DNA from: Bog-375 sp049587755 | GTDB taxonomy: Bacteria; Acidobacteriota; Terriglobia; Bryobacterales; Bryobacteraceae | NCBI GenBank assembly: GCA_049587755.1 | Contig: JBAVEN010000108.1 | Location: 51,814 to 115,813, forward strand | Direction: 5' to 3' | DNA length: 64,000 nt | Shown here: positions 24,637 through 33,635 of the stretch, one piece after another | Layout: every line of letters begins with the position of its first letter | How positions within the stretch are numbered: position 1 is the first letter of the stretch | Translations under genes and position numbers: made by a program | The notes under the pieces: generated by a model | The model's input: only the letters and a program-made list of their open reading frames with translations | What the model was told of the DNA's origin: nothing | Database searches by the model: none

Positions 24637-27306
24637 ATGATGGTATGCCCTATGGCGCGCTGCCCTTCGTGCTCCCGTGAGTTCACCGAGGCAGGCAAGT
24701 TCTGCCCGTGGTGTGCGACGCCGGTGGACGTCACCTCAGCGGAAACCGCCATCCTGGCGCCGGCGGTTTCGCCGCCGCCCTCGGCGTCCAGTCCGGTGCT
24801 GGCAACTTCGAGCGCGGTGGATGAAGGCCGCTTTCTGCCCGGAACCTTGCTGGCGTCGCGCTACCGCATTGCCGGCCTGTTGGGACGCGGGGGAATGGGC
24901 GAGGTGTACCGCGCCACCGACCTCACCTTGGGGCAGGCCGTAGCGCTCAAGTTCCTGCCGGAAGCCGCTTCGCGCGACGAGCGAGCGCTGGCGCGCTTCT
25001 ACAACGAAGTCCGCATCGCCCGCCAAGTCACCCATCCCAACGTGTGCCGCGTCTATGACGTCGGCCAGGTCGATGGTCTCGAGTTCATTTCGATGGAGTA
25101 TATCGATGGCGAGGACCTGTCGGTGCTGCTGCGCCGGATCGGCCGGCTGCCGGTGGATAAGGCCGTCGAAACCGCGCGCCAGATCTGCGCCGGGCTCGCC
25201 GCGGCGCACGAGAAAGGCGTGCTGCACCGCGACCTGAAACCGGCCAACATCATGATCGACGGCCGCGGCCAGGCGGTGATCATGGATTTCGGACTGGCCG
25301 GCTTGAGCGCGCAACTGCAGGGCGACGTGCGAAGCGGCACTCCGGCCTACATGTCGCCGGAACAGTTGGCCGGCTCCGAGGTCACGTTCAAGAGCGACAT
25401 CTACTCGCTCGGACTGCTGCTCTATGAATTGTTCACCGGCAAGCGCGCCTTCGAAGCCGGCACGATGATGGAGCTGATGAAGATGCAGGAGCGCGCCCAG
25501 CCAGCCAGCCTGATCACCATCGTGAAGGAATTGGATCCGGCCGTGGAGCGCGTGGTGCTGCGCTGCCTGAATCCCGATCCGCGGCAGCGGCCTGCCTCCG
25601 CGCTCGCCGTCTCGGCCGCGCTCCCTGGCGGCGACCCGCTGGCCGCGGCGCTGGCGGCCGGCGAAACACCCTCGCCGGATTTGGTCGCCGCGGCCGGCGA
25701 AACCGAAGGAATGCGGCCGGTGGTGGCGCTGGCGTGGCTGGCCGCGGCGCTGGTGTTTATCGCGGTGGCCGGCTTCGTGGGTCCGAAATTCACCCTCAGC
25801 GCCGAGGTGCCGCTGGACATTGCACCCGCCGCGCTGGCGCAGCAGGCGCGCCTGATGCTGGAAGGTTCCGGCTACACGACCCGCCCAGCCGACACCGCGT
25901 GGGGTTTCGATGAGTTCCCGCTCTACCAGGACTACTTGAAGACTCATCCCGCCCTGGCTGCGCGGCGCTGGCGCAATCCGACCGCCGGCTTTCCGCCGCT
26001 GGTGCGTTTCTGGTATCGCGAAAGCCCGCGGGATCTTGTTGGGGACCACAGCTTGAACACGATTCCGAATTACGACGACCCGCCGCCGGATGTATCGGGC
26101 ATGATTCGTCTCCGAACCGATCGGGAGGGTCACCTGCTGGACCTGGAGGCTGTTCCGCCGCAGGAGGAGCCGCCAGCGCCTCCCGCACCCGCTTTCGACT
26201 GGAGCCGGCTGTTCGCCGCCGCCGGCTTCGACCTTGCCAAATGGCAGCCTGCCGAACCCGAGTGGACGCCGCTCGCCAACTGGGACACGCGGGCCGCGTG
26301 GACCGGCGCCGATCCCTTCACTGGCTCCCCGCTGCGCATCGAGGCCGCGGCCTGGCGCGGGAGGCCGGTCTTCTTCCGCGTCATCGGCCCCTGGACCAAG
26401 CCGGAGCGCATGCAAGCGGCTGCCGCCAGCGAATCGTGGCTGGCACTGGCGGTGATCTATATTGTTTTCGCCGCCGGGTGCTTCATTGCCTGGTTCAACC
26501 ACAAACAGGGAAAAGTCGACACGCGCGGCGCGCTGGCTTTGGCCACACTTTACTTCATCTGCATGGCCGGAGGCCGTTACCTGGCGACGCCACATGCCGC
26601 CACCAGCCAGGAGCTGGACACATTCTGGCGCGTGGTGGCTGTGGCCGGCCTCAATGCGGGTGTGGCCTGGATCCTTTATCTGGCGTTGGAGCCTTGGGTG
26701 CGGCGGCGCTGGCCGCACACCATGATCGGGTGGACACGTTACGCAGCCAAGGGCGTCCATGACCCGATGGTGGGTCGCGACCTGTTGATCGGCATCGCTG
26801 CCGGAGCCCTGTTTACCGGCGCCACCTATATTCAAGTGGCCTGCCATGGCGCCAGCGGCGCTCCCAATATACCGGCTTTTGGAGCTCTCACCGGGGTCCG
26901 CCACAGTTTATACCTGCTTCTGCAGTCGGTCTGCAACAGCCTGTTCACTTCCATCTTTCTCTTCTTCGTGTTTTTTGTGCTGCGCGTGCTCCTGCGCAGG
27001 CAGTGGCTGGCCACCATCGCCTTCATCGCCATTGGCATCCTGATCTTCGGCAGCGGAGACTACAACTGGATCGACGGTCCGTTTCAGGCCGCCTACGCCG
27101 CCTTATTCGCCTTCATCCTGCTGCGCTTCGGTTTGCTGGCGCTGGTGGTGGCGATCGCGGCGCAGGACGTTCTCAGCAACGTCCCCTGGAGCGCGCAACC
27201 CTCTCCGCTGAACCTGGCAGCCCTGGCTCTGGTGGCGATCGCCGCCGTGTATGGCTTCCGCACCGCGCTGGCGGGCCGGCCAATTTTGCGCGCCGACTTG
27301 CTTTAG
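24637..27306 (+). CDS. Membrane Ser/Thr protein kinase with zinc ribbon
   Basis: 889 residues; GGAG six bases upstream supports the ATG at 24637. Residues 9-26 are a four-cysteine zinc ribbon (CPSC and CPWC pairs). Residues about 75-335 are a Hanks-type kinase: LLGRGGMGEVYRATD (glycine loop), VALKFL (Lys), HRDLKPANIMID (catalytic loop), IMDFGLAGLS and GTPAYMSPEQLAG. A helix at about 361-381 is followed by a 200-residue extracytoplasmic region (DIAPAALAQQARLMLEGSGYTT), then at least six more helices to the end. The C-terminal membrane half is unfamiliar beyond acidobacterial kinases and might sense or transport a ligand. Substrates are unknown; it is monocistronic. Confidence 0.9.
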   Translation: MMVCPMARCPSCSREFTEAGKFCPWCATPVDVTSAETAILAPAVSPPPSASSPVLATSSAVDEGRFLPGTLLASRYRIAGLLGRGGMGEVYRATDLTLGQAVALKFLPEAASRDERALARFYNEVRIARQVTHPNVCRVYDVGQVDGLEFISMEYIDGEDLSVLLRRIGRLPVDKAVETARQICAGLAAAHEKGVLHRDLKPANIMIDGRGQAVIMDFGLAGLSAQLQGDVRSGTPAYMSPEQLAGSEVTFKSDIYSLGLLLYELFTGKRAFEAGTMMELMKMQERAQPASLITIVKELDPAVERVVLRCLNPDPRQRPASALAVSAALPGGDPLAAALAAGETPSPDLVAAAGETEGMRPVVALAWLAAALVFIAVAGFVGPKFTLSAEVPLDIAPAALAQQARLMLEGSGYTTRPADTAWGFDEFPLYQDYLKTHPALAARRWRNPTAGFPPLVRFWYRESPRDLVGDHSLNTIPNYDDPPPDVSGMIRLRTDREGHLLDLEAVPPQEEPPAPPAPAFDWSRLFAAAGFDLAKWQPAEPEWTPLANWDTRAAWTGADPFTGSPLRIEAAAWRGRPVFFRVIGPWTKPERMQAAAASESWLALAVIYIVFAAGCFIAWFNHKQGKVDTRGALALATLYFICMAGGRYLATPHAATSQELDTFWRVVAVAGLNAGVAWILYLALEPWVRRRWPHTMIGWTRYAAKGVHDPMVGRDLLIGIAAGALFTGATYIQVACHGASGAPNIPAFGALTGVRHSLYLLLQSVCNSLFTSIFLFFVFFVLRVLLRRQWLATIAFIAIGILIFGSGDYNWIDGPFQAAYAALFAFILLRFGLLALVVAIAAQDVLSNVPWSAQPSPLNLAALALVAIAAVYGFRTALAGRPILRADLL

Positions 27307-27455
27307 GTTGCTGGGGCACAGCGCGATTCCACCACCGGCTGGCGCCGTACTGCGGAACTTCACCCACTCGACGCGCCGGGCTGTCGAGATTCGCGACTGA
27401 TTCTGCGTAAGTTAATGATTCTGCGCCTTGGCAGCGCAATTGCAAATTTACTGGC

Positions 27456-27707
27456 ATGGCATATGTAATTACAAACACCTGCACCAAGGATAAGCTGTGT
27501 ATTGAGGCATGTCCGGTGGATTGCATTCATCCGAAAGAGGACGAGCCCGGCTTCGCCGACGTCCCCCATCTCTACATTCACCCCGGGGACTGCATCGATT
27601 GCGGCGCCTGCATTCCGGTCTGCCCGACGAATTCCATCTACACCCTGGAAGATCTTCCGGCGGAGTTGGCGAGTTTTGCGGAAGCGAACGCGGCCTACTA
27701 TAACTGA
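27456..27707 (+). CDS. 7Fe-type ferredoxin
   Basis: 83 residues. A low-potential electron carrier of the FdxA group. The N-terminal cluster cysteines are Cys9, Cys15, Cys19 and Cys23 (TCTKDKLCIEACPVDCIHP), the irregular spacing of a 3Fe-4S or adaptable site, and the second cluster is Cys46, Cys49, Cys52, Cys56 (CIDCGACIPVCP), a regular 4Fe-4S site. The C-terminal tail is short. The upstream 150 bp is AT-richer than average, but I cannot assign a promoter firmly. Partner enzyme unknown. Confidence 0.93.
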   Translation: MAYVITNTCTKDKLCIEACPVDCIHPKEDEPGFADVPHLYIHPGDCIDCGACIPVCPTNSIYTLEDLPAELASFAEANAAYYN

Positions 27708-27902
27708 TCCCCCCTTCTTTGGCTAAACGGCGGCCCAGCGCGCGGCCCCGGTGCCTGGTGCATCTCCGATGCACGGCCCGGCTGGCTCGGGTCCAGCCTT
27801 TCCTTTGAAATCGCCGGCGGCGGCAAAGGCGGCGGCGTCTCATGCTCGATTTCCCCGATCTGGCCGGTTTCGCGGCACTCCCTCAATCTGCGAGACCGGG
27901 AA

Positions 27903-27933
27903 TTGCCGCGCGCCTGGTTCCGCGCACTATAAT
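27903..27933 (+). promoter_or_regulatory. Promoter of the aldo/keto reductase gene
   Basis: A perfect TATAAT (27928-27933) is preceded by TTGCCG (27903-27908) at a 19-bp spacing. The predicted transcript start near 27940 coincides with an AGGAG Shine-Dalgarno (27940-27944), leaving a leader of about 15 bases to the ATG at 27954. The remaining 200 bases of the gap show no gene. Confidence 0.5.
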
Positions 27934-27953
27934 GTGCCCAGGAGAGCGAACTT

Positions 27954-28886
27954 ATGGATCGCCGCGAGTTTCTGGGCGCCGCCGCTGCCGTTACTGCCAC
28001 GACCGCATACGGTTCGACGCCGCCTTTGCCCCGCCGCCCATACAAGAACGGCATCGATCTCTCGATCATCGCCCTCGGCGGCATCGTGGTTTGCGGCCTG
28101 CCGCAGGAAGAAGCCTCGCGCCGCGTCGCGGCTGCGTATGACCGCGGCGTGAACTACTTCGATTGCGCCCCGTCATACTTTGATGGTGAAGCCGAACTCA
28201 AACTCGGTGAAGCGTTGCGGCCATATCGAAGCCATGTCTTCCTGGCCGAAAAGACGATGCAGCGCGACGCCACGGGTGCGCGCGAGGAGTTGGAGCGCAC
28301 CCTGCGCCGTTTCCACACAGATCATGTGAATCTTTACCAGTTTCACGCCGTCGGCTCGATGGACGATGTCGACAAAATTCTCGCGCCAGGCGGAGCTGCC
28401 GAGACGTTTCTTGCGGCCCGTAAGGAGGGCAAAGCTCTGCATCTCGGCTTCTCCGCCCACAACGCGCCGGCCGCGCTCCGTCTCATGGACGCGCTCGAAT
28501 TGGACAGCGTGCTGTTCCCGGTGAACGTCAACGCGTGGCAGAACGGCGGCTTCGGCCCGCAGATTCTGGCCAAAGCGAAAGCGAAGGGGATGGCCCGCAT
28601 GGCTTTAAAGGCGCTTGCGTTCGGCCTCTGGCCCGCGGCACTGAAACCGGCCGATCGCAAGTATCCGAAGTGTTGGTATGAACCGATCGACGATCGCGAG
28701 ATGGCTCATCTGGCGCTGCGATTCACCTTGAACCAGGAGGTCACCGCCGCCGTGCCGCCCGGCGACGAACGGATCTTCGACCTGGCGCTGGAACTTGTGT
28801 CTGCGCCGCTGCCCAAGTTGAGCGCGGATGAGCTGGCGGCACTGACCACCAGGGTCTCTTCTCTCGAACCGGTCTTCCGCGCCTGA
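27954..28886 (+). CDS. Tat-exported aldo/keto reductase
   Basis: 310 residues. Residues 1-20 (MDRREFLGAAAAVTATTAYG) carry the twin-arginine signal typical of acidobacterial exported oxidoreductases. The rest is an AKR TIM barrel with the catalytic tetrad positions visible: Asp and Tyr in VNYFDCAPSYFDGEAELKLG, Lys in VFLAEKTMQ and His in VNLYQFHAVG. AKRs reduce or oxidise sugars and carbonyls with NAD(P)H, which is unusual outside the cytoplasm; the protein may instead fold and bind cofactor before export. Good RBS AGGAG. A cupin gene follows after 46 bases and may be cotranscribed. Confidence 0.88.
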   Translation: MDRREFLGAAAAVTATTAYGSTPPLPRRPYKNGIDLSIIALGGIVVCGLPQEEASRRVAAAYDRGVNYFDCAPSYFDGEAELKLGEALRPYRSHVFLAEKTMQRDATGAREELERTLRRFHTDHVNLYQFHAVGSMDDVDKILAPGGAAETFLAARKEGKALHLGFSAHNAPAALRLMDALELDSVLFPVNVNAWQNGGFGPQILAKAKAKGMARMALKALAFGLWPAALKPADRKYPKCWYEPIDDREMAHLALRFTLNQEVTAAVPPGDERIFDLALELVSAPLPKLSADELAALTTRVSSLEPVFRA

Positions 28887-28932
28887 GGCGCCGTGGCGCA
28901 GACCCCCCGGTGCGACAACCGTATCTACGACT

Positions 28933-29283
28933 ATGAGCGATTTTCCCCAATTCATGAAACAACCGGCCAACCGGATTGCGATCGCCAACCAAGCGACGCC
29001 CGGAGTTGAAGGCTACATATTCGATGGCGTGGAGAGCAGCCAGATCGCGTTTTGGACATGCCGCGAAACGGTGGCGTCGGCGGAGCACGTCCACGAGTAT
29101 GAAGAGTACATGCTCGTTGTCGAAGGCTGCTATACGCTCCACATCGATGGGCAACGCATACCGGTGAAAGCAGGGGAAGAATACGTGATACCGCGCGGCG
29201 TTCGGCACGGGGGCGAAGTCCTGGCCGGGACCAGGGTCATCTGCGCTTTTGGCGGGCACAGGGCGGACCGGAGCGCCCGGTAG
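28933..29283 (+). CDS. Small cupin-domain protein
   Basis: 116 residues, one cupin beta-barrel. The first cupin motif is HVHEYEEYMLVVEGCYTLHIDG (metal ligands His, His, Glu), and the second is EEYVIPRGVRHGGEVLAG (His). Such proteins bind a divalent metal and act as sugar isomerases, dioxygenases or sensors; the activity cannot be told from the sequence. It lies 46 bases downstream of the aldo/keto reductase on the same strand, so a shared role in carbohydrate oxidation is possible. It is convergent with the large fusion gene, whose stop is 21 bases away. Confidence 0.85.
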   Translation: MSDFPQFMKQPANRIAIANQATPGVEGYIFDGVESSQIAFWTCRETVASAEHVHEYEEYMLVVEGCYTLHIDGQRIPVKAGEEYVIPRGVRHGGEVLAGTRVICAFGGHRADRSAR

Positions 29284-29304
29284 TCGCTGATTGAAGCGTG
29301 GTCT

Positions 29305-32300
29305 TCACTGCCACTCGCAGAGCGAATCGACGGACGCCGCCGAGCCGTCGCGCAGCCATCCATCGAGTTGCGCGGGTTCTTTCAACTGCTGCCCACGGCG
29401 CCGGGAGACCACCGCGAAGCGGCAGTTGACTGCGGGGAGCCCGGTCATATCCCCCCAAAGCTTTTCGAATTGCGCCACCGGGAACACGTCCTCCTGCCCC
29501 TTGCCCCAGCGCTTTTTCACGTCTTTCAAAGTGATATAGGTGGGCATCCGCGCGGCCACAGCGCGAACGGCGGCGGAGACCTTGGCCCGATCGGGAAGAT
29601 CCTCGCGCACCAGGCCGAATACCTTCAGCAGGTGGTCCAGGTGAATCCACGCGGTAGCGCTGTTGTAGTACGAGAGGCCGGCTTCCACTTCCTCGGATGG
29701 CAGCGCCAGGCCCTCCACCAGCCGGGGCCGCCCATCGACCCTGGCCAGGCCGCCGCCGCGGTCCTCGAACTGCCGGGCGATCATTTCAAAGCTGAGCGTC
29801 GCGCCCTGCTCCATGTGCCAGCCCAACAATCCCGGATCCACATTCGCCCCCAGGGTGTCGATGTTGTGCACCATCAGGTACTGTAATTCCGGCCGGGCTT
29901 CGATCAGCCGCTCGAGCACGCCATTGCGCAGCATGTTGGGTATCTCGTACCAATGGCCGGTGGGATGCAGACACTGCAGCGGCAGATTGTCGGTGTAGTC
30001 GGAGCCTTCACCGGCGTGCTGCGCCCAAGCGATCAGGGCGGCGTGCAGGCTTTCGCGCACTTTCTGCTTCTGTTCATCGAGGATTTGCTGCGGCGTTTCC
30101 TCCCAAACGAACTTCAAATCGCGCGCCATTGGGACGAGGCGCAGGCCGACCGATCGCCCTGGCGACAGAAACAGGTTCGCGCCGTCGAGGCGTTCATGGC
30201 CGGCCCAATCGGCGATCGCCTCGTGCGTCAAGTAGCTGGTGGTGATCACGTGCGGCAGCGCCGTCCCGCACAAAGAGTTGGTGCGGCGGGTTTTCGCCAG
30301 GTGGACCTCGATGAAGTTGCGGTGACGGCCGGCAAACGGCGCGAACGGGTTGAGCGCCTTTACCACGCCGGCGCCGCGCGTCCACCGGGTGCCGATGCCG
30401 CCGGCCAGCGAAACCACGGCCACACGCCCGCGGCGCAGCGCTTCCATTCCAGCTTCCTGGTAGCGGCTGCCGGCACCGTTTTCGGCGTGAAACACATCTG
30501 GGTCTTCCACATCGCGGATATCGGCGCTGGCCGGCAGCCGGTTCTGCGCCAGGCCGATGCGGCCGCGGCGCAGATCGGCGCGAATCTGCTCGTGCTCGGA
30601 GCTGTCGAACCCCAATTCCCGAAGCAGCTCGTTGAGCGTGCGGCTCTGGTCTCCGGCCGCATCGGCATTCCGCGGCAATAAAACGTCAAAGACGTTCTCG
30701 ACCACGGGACGCATTTCTTCCGTCTGCCGGCACTGGGTGGCCAGGCTGGCGAGCTCGGATTTGCGGGCCTCGGGCAGCAGGCGCGTATCCGTTTTGACCA
30801 ACGCCGGAATGAAGAGCGTATAGTAAGCCGGCGGCATGAGCGCGGCGTTTTCCACCAGCAGTCGGGCCTCGGTGCCGCGTTCGTTGATGGCGAAATCGTA
30901 TACCACGGGCTCCATGGCGAACGGCACGGCCCGTTCGAGCCGCCGCTTGGTTTCGCGCATTAACGCGCCCACCCGCTCCTGCGCTTGCGCGCGAACCTTG
31001 GGATCGAACATGAATCCCATGCCGCCACCGGCCATCCCGCCCAGCATCCAGAAGCCATAAAAACCATTGCCGAATTCCGCCCGGACGGCGCTGATCAGCG
31101 TCTCGGTGTAGAGATTGCTGGCCCAAGGGATGATGGTCCGGATGGGTCCGAAGAAGTTGCGTTCGGTAGCCGCCCCGAGTGCGGCAATGTCGCCGGCCTT
31201 GAGGCACGCCAGAATCTCGTCGAAAATGGCGATAGCCTGCTGGCGGCCCTGCCATTCGGCTTCCGCGCGCAGCAGGTATTTCTCGGTGACCATTTCGAGG
31301 ATGGGCCCGACGTCCTGCGCCATGCCGCCGTGCACCAGAACCAGGCTGTTCTCGAGCTTCTCTCTGGAGGTGCGCGGCACCTCATCGCTGCCGAGGACAT
31401 GATGCCGCGGCAGCAGGCAACCGCGGCTGACGCCGAATTCCGGGTCGGGCTCCGTTGCCAGTACGCCTTGGATCACTTTCATTCCCGGCCAGACACCGCC
31501 GGAATCCTGCCAGCCTCCTCCCGAGCCGCCCAGCCATTCGCCCAGAATCGCCCGGCCAGCCACCAGGCGGCGCTCATTCTCCGCCAAGGTTCCCGTCAGC
31601 GTCCGCACCTGGCCGGTGGCGCGCATCGATACGGCGACGATGGAGGCCAGCAGATTGGTGGAAACCGCCAGGCGCGAGCCTTTGGGAATTCCCCTGACGT
31701 GGGTAACGATCTCCAGGCCGTAGCCCGGCACGCCGGTCAGCGCGGCCAGAACGTCGGACAGCGGCTGGCGCGCCCCTTCCAATCCCGGAGGGACGATGCC
31801 GGCGGCGATGACTCCGGCTTTGAGCAATCCCAAATAGTCGCGCGCAAAATCGAAGACCTCAGCCAAGGAAGAGACGTCGGAGGTGGCATTGAGGTCGACG
31901 CTGGTGAGGCGAAGTACTGGCTCGTCGATCGCCCTGAGGAACACATCGATGGGTGGCTGCGGACGCGGTTCGGCGGAACCGCGCAGGGCCAGATCGATGG
32001 AGACGTTGAGCACCCGCGCGCCTTCCGGGTAATCCATGCCGAGGAAAAAGATATCGCTCCAGCCGCTGTGGCTGAGGTCCATGCGAACCGGGGTAGATTC
32101 GCGGAGGATCGGAAAAGCGCCGCGCCCGCCGGGACGGTCGAGCAATTCGCGCCGGAGAACCAGCGGATAGTCGGCCGGATGCCCGATGCGGGACATCCAC
32201 TGGTTGCCGCGCACGGCGCGCACGCTGCGCCGGACCTGGGCCGCCAGCGTCTGGAATGCGAGCCCTTGATAAGCCGCGGCCAGCGCGCTCGAAAGTGCCG

Positions 32301-32625
32301 CGGCCGGGCCGCCGGCCGAAAGAGCCAGCAGCACGTCAATAGCTTCACGAAAACGGCGCTGGAGGATATTCGCGATCGCGTCCGGCGGCACCGGCTTCCC
32401 GGCCGGCACGCCGGATTTGTACGGCAGATGGAAACGATGAATCGAATATAGAAAAAACTGCGCCCGCACCCGCTCGTACAGATTGCCGCTTTCGCGGCGG
32501 AACCGGTCCAGCGCCGCGGCTTCCGCCAGCAATTGCGCGACGCTTGCCGCCCGGCAAAAATCATCCAGCGGCCGGTTTCTGCGCTCGCTGGAAGCGGCGG
32601 TGATGATGCCGATCAGCTCGCTCAT
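29305..32625 (-). CDS. Fusion of fucokinase-like GHMP kinase and UDP-sugar pyrophosphorylase
   Basis: 1106 residues. The first 170 are of unclear fold. Residues about 175-520 follow the fucokinase/FKP type of GHMP kinase: MDLSHSGWSDIFFLGMDYP, GLEIVTHVRGIPKGSRLAVS (the phosphate-binding PKGSxLxxS loop), GGGWQDSGGVWPGMKVIQG and LVLVHGGMAQDVGP. Residues about 735-1040 are a UTP-sugar pyrophosphorylase: VVSLAGGIGTRWTRGAGVVK (signature GGxGTR and Lys), NLPLQCLHPTGHW, YLMVHNIDTLGANVDPG and GLSYYNSATAWIHLDHLL. One chain could thus phosphorylate a sugar and activate it as UDP-sugar. In Bacteroides FKP the order is reversed and GTP is used. The stop precedes the upstream gene's frame with an ATGA overlap at 32622-32625. 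Confidence 0.75.
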   Translation of the reverse strand: MSELIGIITAASSERRNRPLDDFCRAASVAQLLAEAAALDRFRRESGNLYERVRAQFFLYSIHRFHLPYKSGVPAGKPVPPDAIANILQRRFREAIDVLLALSAGGPAAALSSALAAAYQGLAFQTLAAQVRRSVRAVRGNQWMSRIGHPADYPLVLRRELLDRPGGRGAFPILRESTPVRMDLSHSGWSDIFFLGMDYPEGARVLNVSIDLALRGSAEPRPQPPIDVFLRAIDEPVLRLTSVDLNATSDVSSLAEVFDFARDYLGLLKAGVIAAGIVPPGLEGARQPLSDVLAALTGVPGYGLEIVTHVRGIPKGSRLAVSTNLLASIVAVSMRATGQVRTLTGTLAENERRLVAGRAILGEWLGGSGGGWQDSGGVWPGMKVIQGVLATEPDPEFGVSRGCLLPRHHVLGSDEVPRTSREKLENSLVLVHGGMAQDVGPILEMVTEKYLLRAEAEWQGRQQAIAIFDEILACLKAGDIAALGAATERNFFGPIRTIIPWASNLYTETLISAVRAEFGNGFYGFWMLGGMAGGGMGFMFDPKVRAQAQERVGALMRETKRRLERAVPFAMEPVVYDFAINERGTEARLLVENAALMPPAYYTLFIPALVKTDTRLLPEARKSELASLATQCRQTEEMRPVVENVFDVLLPRNADAAGDQSRTLNELLRELGFDSSEHEQIRADLRRGRIGLAQNRLPASADIRDVEDPDVFHAENGAGSRYQEAGMEALRRGRVAVVSLAGGIGTRWTRGAGVVKALNPFAPFAGRHRNFIEVHLAKTRRTNSLCGTALPHVITTSYLTHEAIADWAGHERLDGANLFLSPGRSVGLRLVPMARDLKFVWEETPQQILDEQKQKVRESLHAALIAWAQHAGEGSDYTDNLPLQCLHPTGHWYEIPNMLRNGVLERLIEARPELQYLMVHNIDTLGANVDPGLLGWHMEQGATLSFEMIARQFEDRGGGLARVDGRPRLVEGLALPSEEVEAGLSYYNSATAWIHLDHLLKVFGLVREDLPDRAKVSAAVRAVAARMPTYITLKDVKKRWGKGQEDVFPVAQFEKLWGDMTGLPAVNCRFAVVSRRRGQQLKEPAQLDGWLRDGSAASVDSLCEWQ

Positions 32626-33488
32626 TGTCGGTCTGAGCTCACCGAGTCTTCCATTTCCCGGGTGGCCAACAACTCCAGCAGGCTGGCCAGCACGGGCTCG
32701 CGATCGCGGCCCGTCAGGGCCAGGGCCATCTGGGCGGTCAACAGGCCGTACCGGACCCCCACGTCATACCGGCGGTTGCTCTCCTCCAAAGCGAGATACT
32801 GCTCGCGGTGCGCCAGTTGGTTTAGCACGCTGGAGAGCGTGACGCGGCTCTCCCCGGCCCGCAGGCCATGTTCGAGAAGGTCCATCACGCCGGCGGTCAA
32901 AACATGCATGCCGAAAAAGCACAGGTAATACCCGGCGCGAAGTCCGGGGACGATCAAGTGCTCTTCGGCCTCGGTTGGGGTTGGCTTCTCCTCGACTACT
33001 TCGACGCGGTAGAGATCAGCCCGGCCGCTTACGGGTTGACCGCCAACGACACCGTAGTGGCCGATGTGGTTTTCGCGCGTGGGCTGCACCGCGGAAACCG
33101 CGCAGTTCTCGCGCTCGGCCAGAGCCACCAGGCGAGACGCGGGACGCCCGTGCGAATTGCCCAGATAGACGTGGTCGCCGACCAGGTGAAGAAACGGATC
33201 GTTGCCGGTGAATGAGCGGGCGCAAAAGACCGCGTGCGCGTAGCCCTCCGGCGCCGGCTGTTCGATGAACTGGACCCGTTGCGCCAGGTCGCCAGCCGCC
33301 GCGGCGTACGACGCTCGATCACCGGGGGCGACGACCACGCACGCCTCCTCAATCGGCGCGGCAAACACTTCTTCCAGCAAAATCCGGAGGATTGGTTTCT
33401 CGATCCCGTCGCGGTCGATCAGCACCTGCAACGGCAGCGCGCGCTGGTGAACACCGGCGGCGGTGATGACGGCTTTGCGAACATTCAT
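32622..33488 (-). CDS. GalU-like nucleotidyltransferase with degenerate signature
   Basis: 288 residues with the fold order of UTP-glucose-1-phosphate uridylyltransferase: KAVITAAGVHQRALPLQ, KPILRILLEEVFAA, PFLHLVGDHVYL, VSAVQPTRENHIGHYGVV, VVEEKPTP and LCFFGMHVLTAGVMDLLE. The nucleotide-binding loop normally GxGTRxLP reads GVHQRALP, losing the glycine and threonine, and the following Lys is absent, so catalytic activity is doubtful. It overlaps the start of the kinase-pyrophosphorylase gene by ATGA and could be a regulatory or structural partner of that enzyme. A short first residue run and ATG at 33488 look right. Confidence 0.75.
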   Translation of the reverse strand: MNVRKAVITAAGVHQRALPLQVLIDRDGIEKPILRILLEEVFAAPIEEACVVVAPGDRASYAAAAGDLAQRVQFIEQPAPEGYAHAVFCARSFTGNDPFLHLVGDHVYLGNSHGRPASRLVALAERENCAVSAVQPTRENHIGHYGVVGGQPVSGRADLYRVEVVEEKPTPTEAEEHLIVPGLRAGYYLCFFGMHVLTAGVMDLLEHGLRAGESRVTLSSVLNQLAHREQYLALEESNRRYDVGVRYGLLTAQMALALTGRDREPVLASLLELLATREMEDSVSSDRQ

Positions 33489-33566
33489 GGCTTGCGGCGC
33501 AGAAGCGCCGCACTGCTCATTGTTTCACGCTTCGCGCCGGAGGAGAGACGCGAAACTGGGGGTCAC

Positions 33567-33605
33567 AAAAAAATGGCCCGGCTCCCCGAAGGGGCCGAGC
33601 CATGG
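33567..33605 (-). terminator. Intrinsic terminator of the PEP-CTERM gene
   Basis: On the minus strand a stem ATGGCTCGGCCCC pairs with GGGGAGCCGGGCCAT around loop TTCG with single bulges/mismatches, and seven T follow (33567-33573). It is 31 bases beyond the stop of the PEP-CTERM gene at 33636. On the plus strand it would lack a T-tract. Confidence 0.8.
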
Positions 33606-33635
33606 AGTGAAATGGAAAGCAGATGCGATGAGGCT

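Noticed and set aside
24736..26904. Open 722-codon minus-strand frame opposite the kinase
   Set aside because: Antisense shadow of a high-GC gene; Gly/Arg/Gln-rich composition and no recognisable domain.
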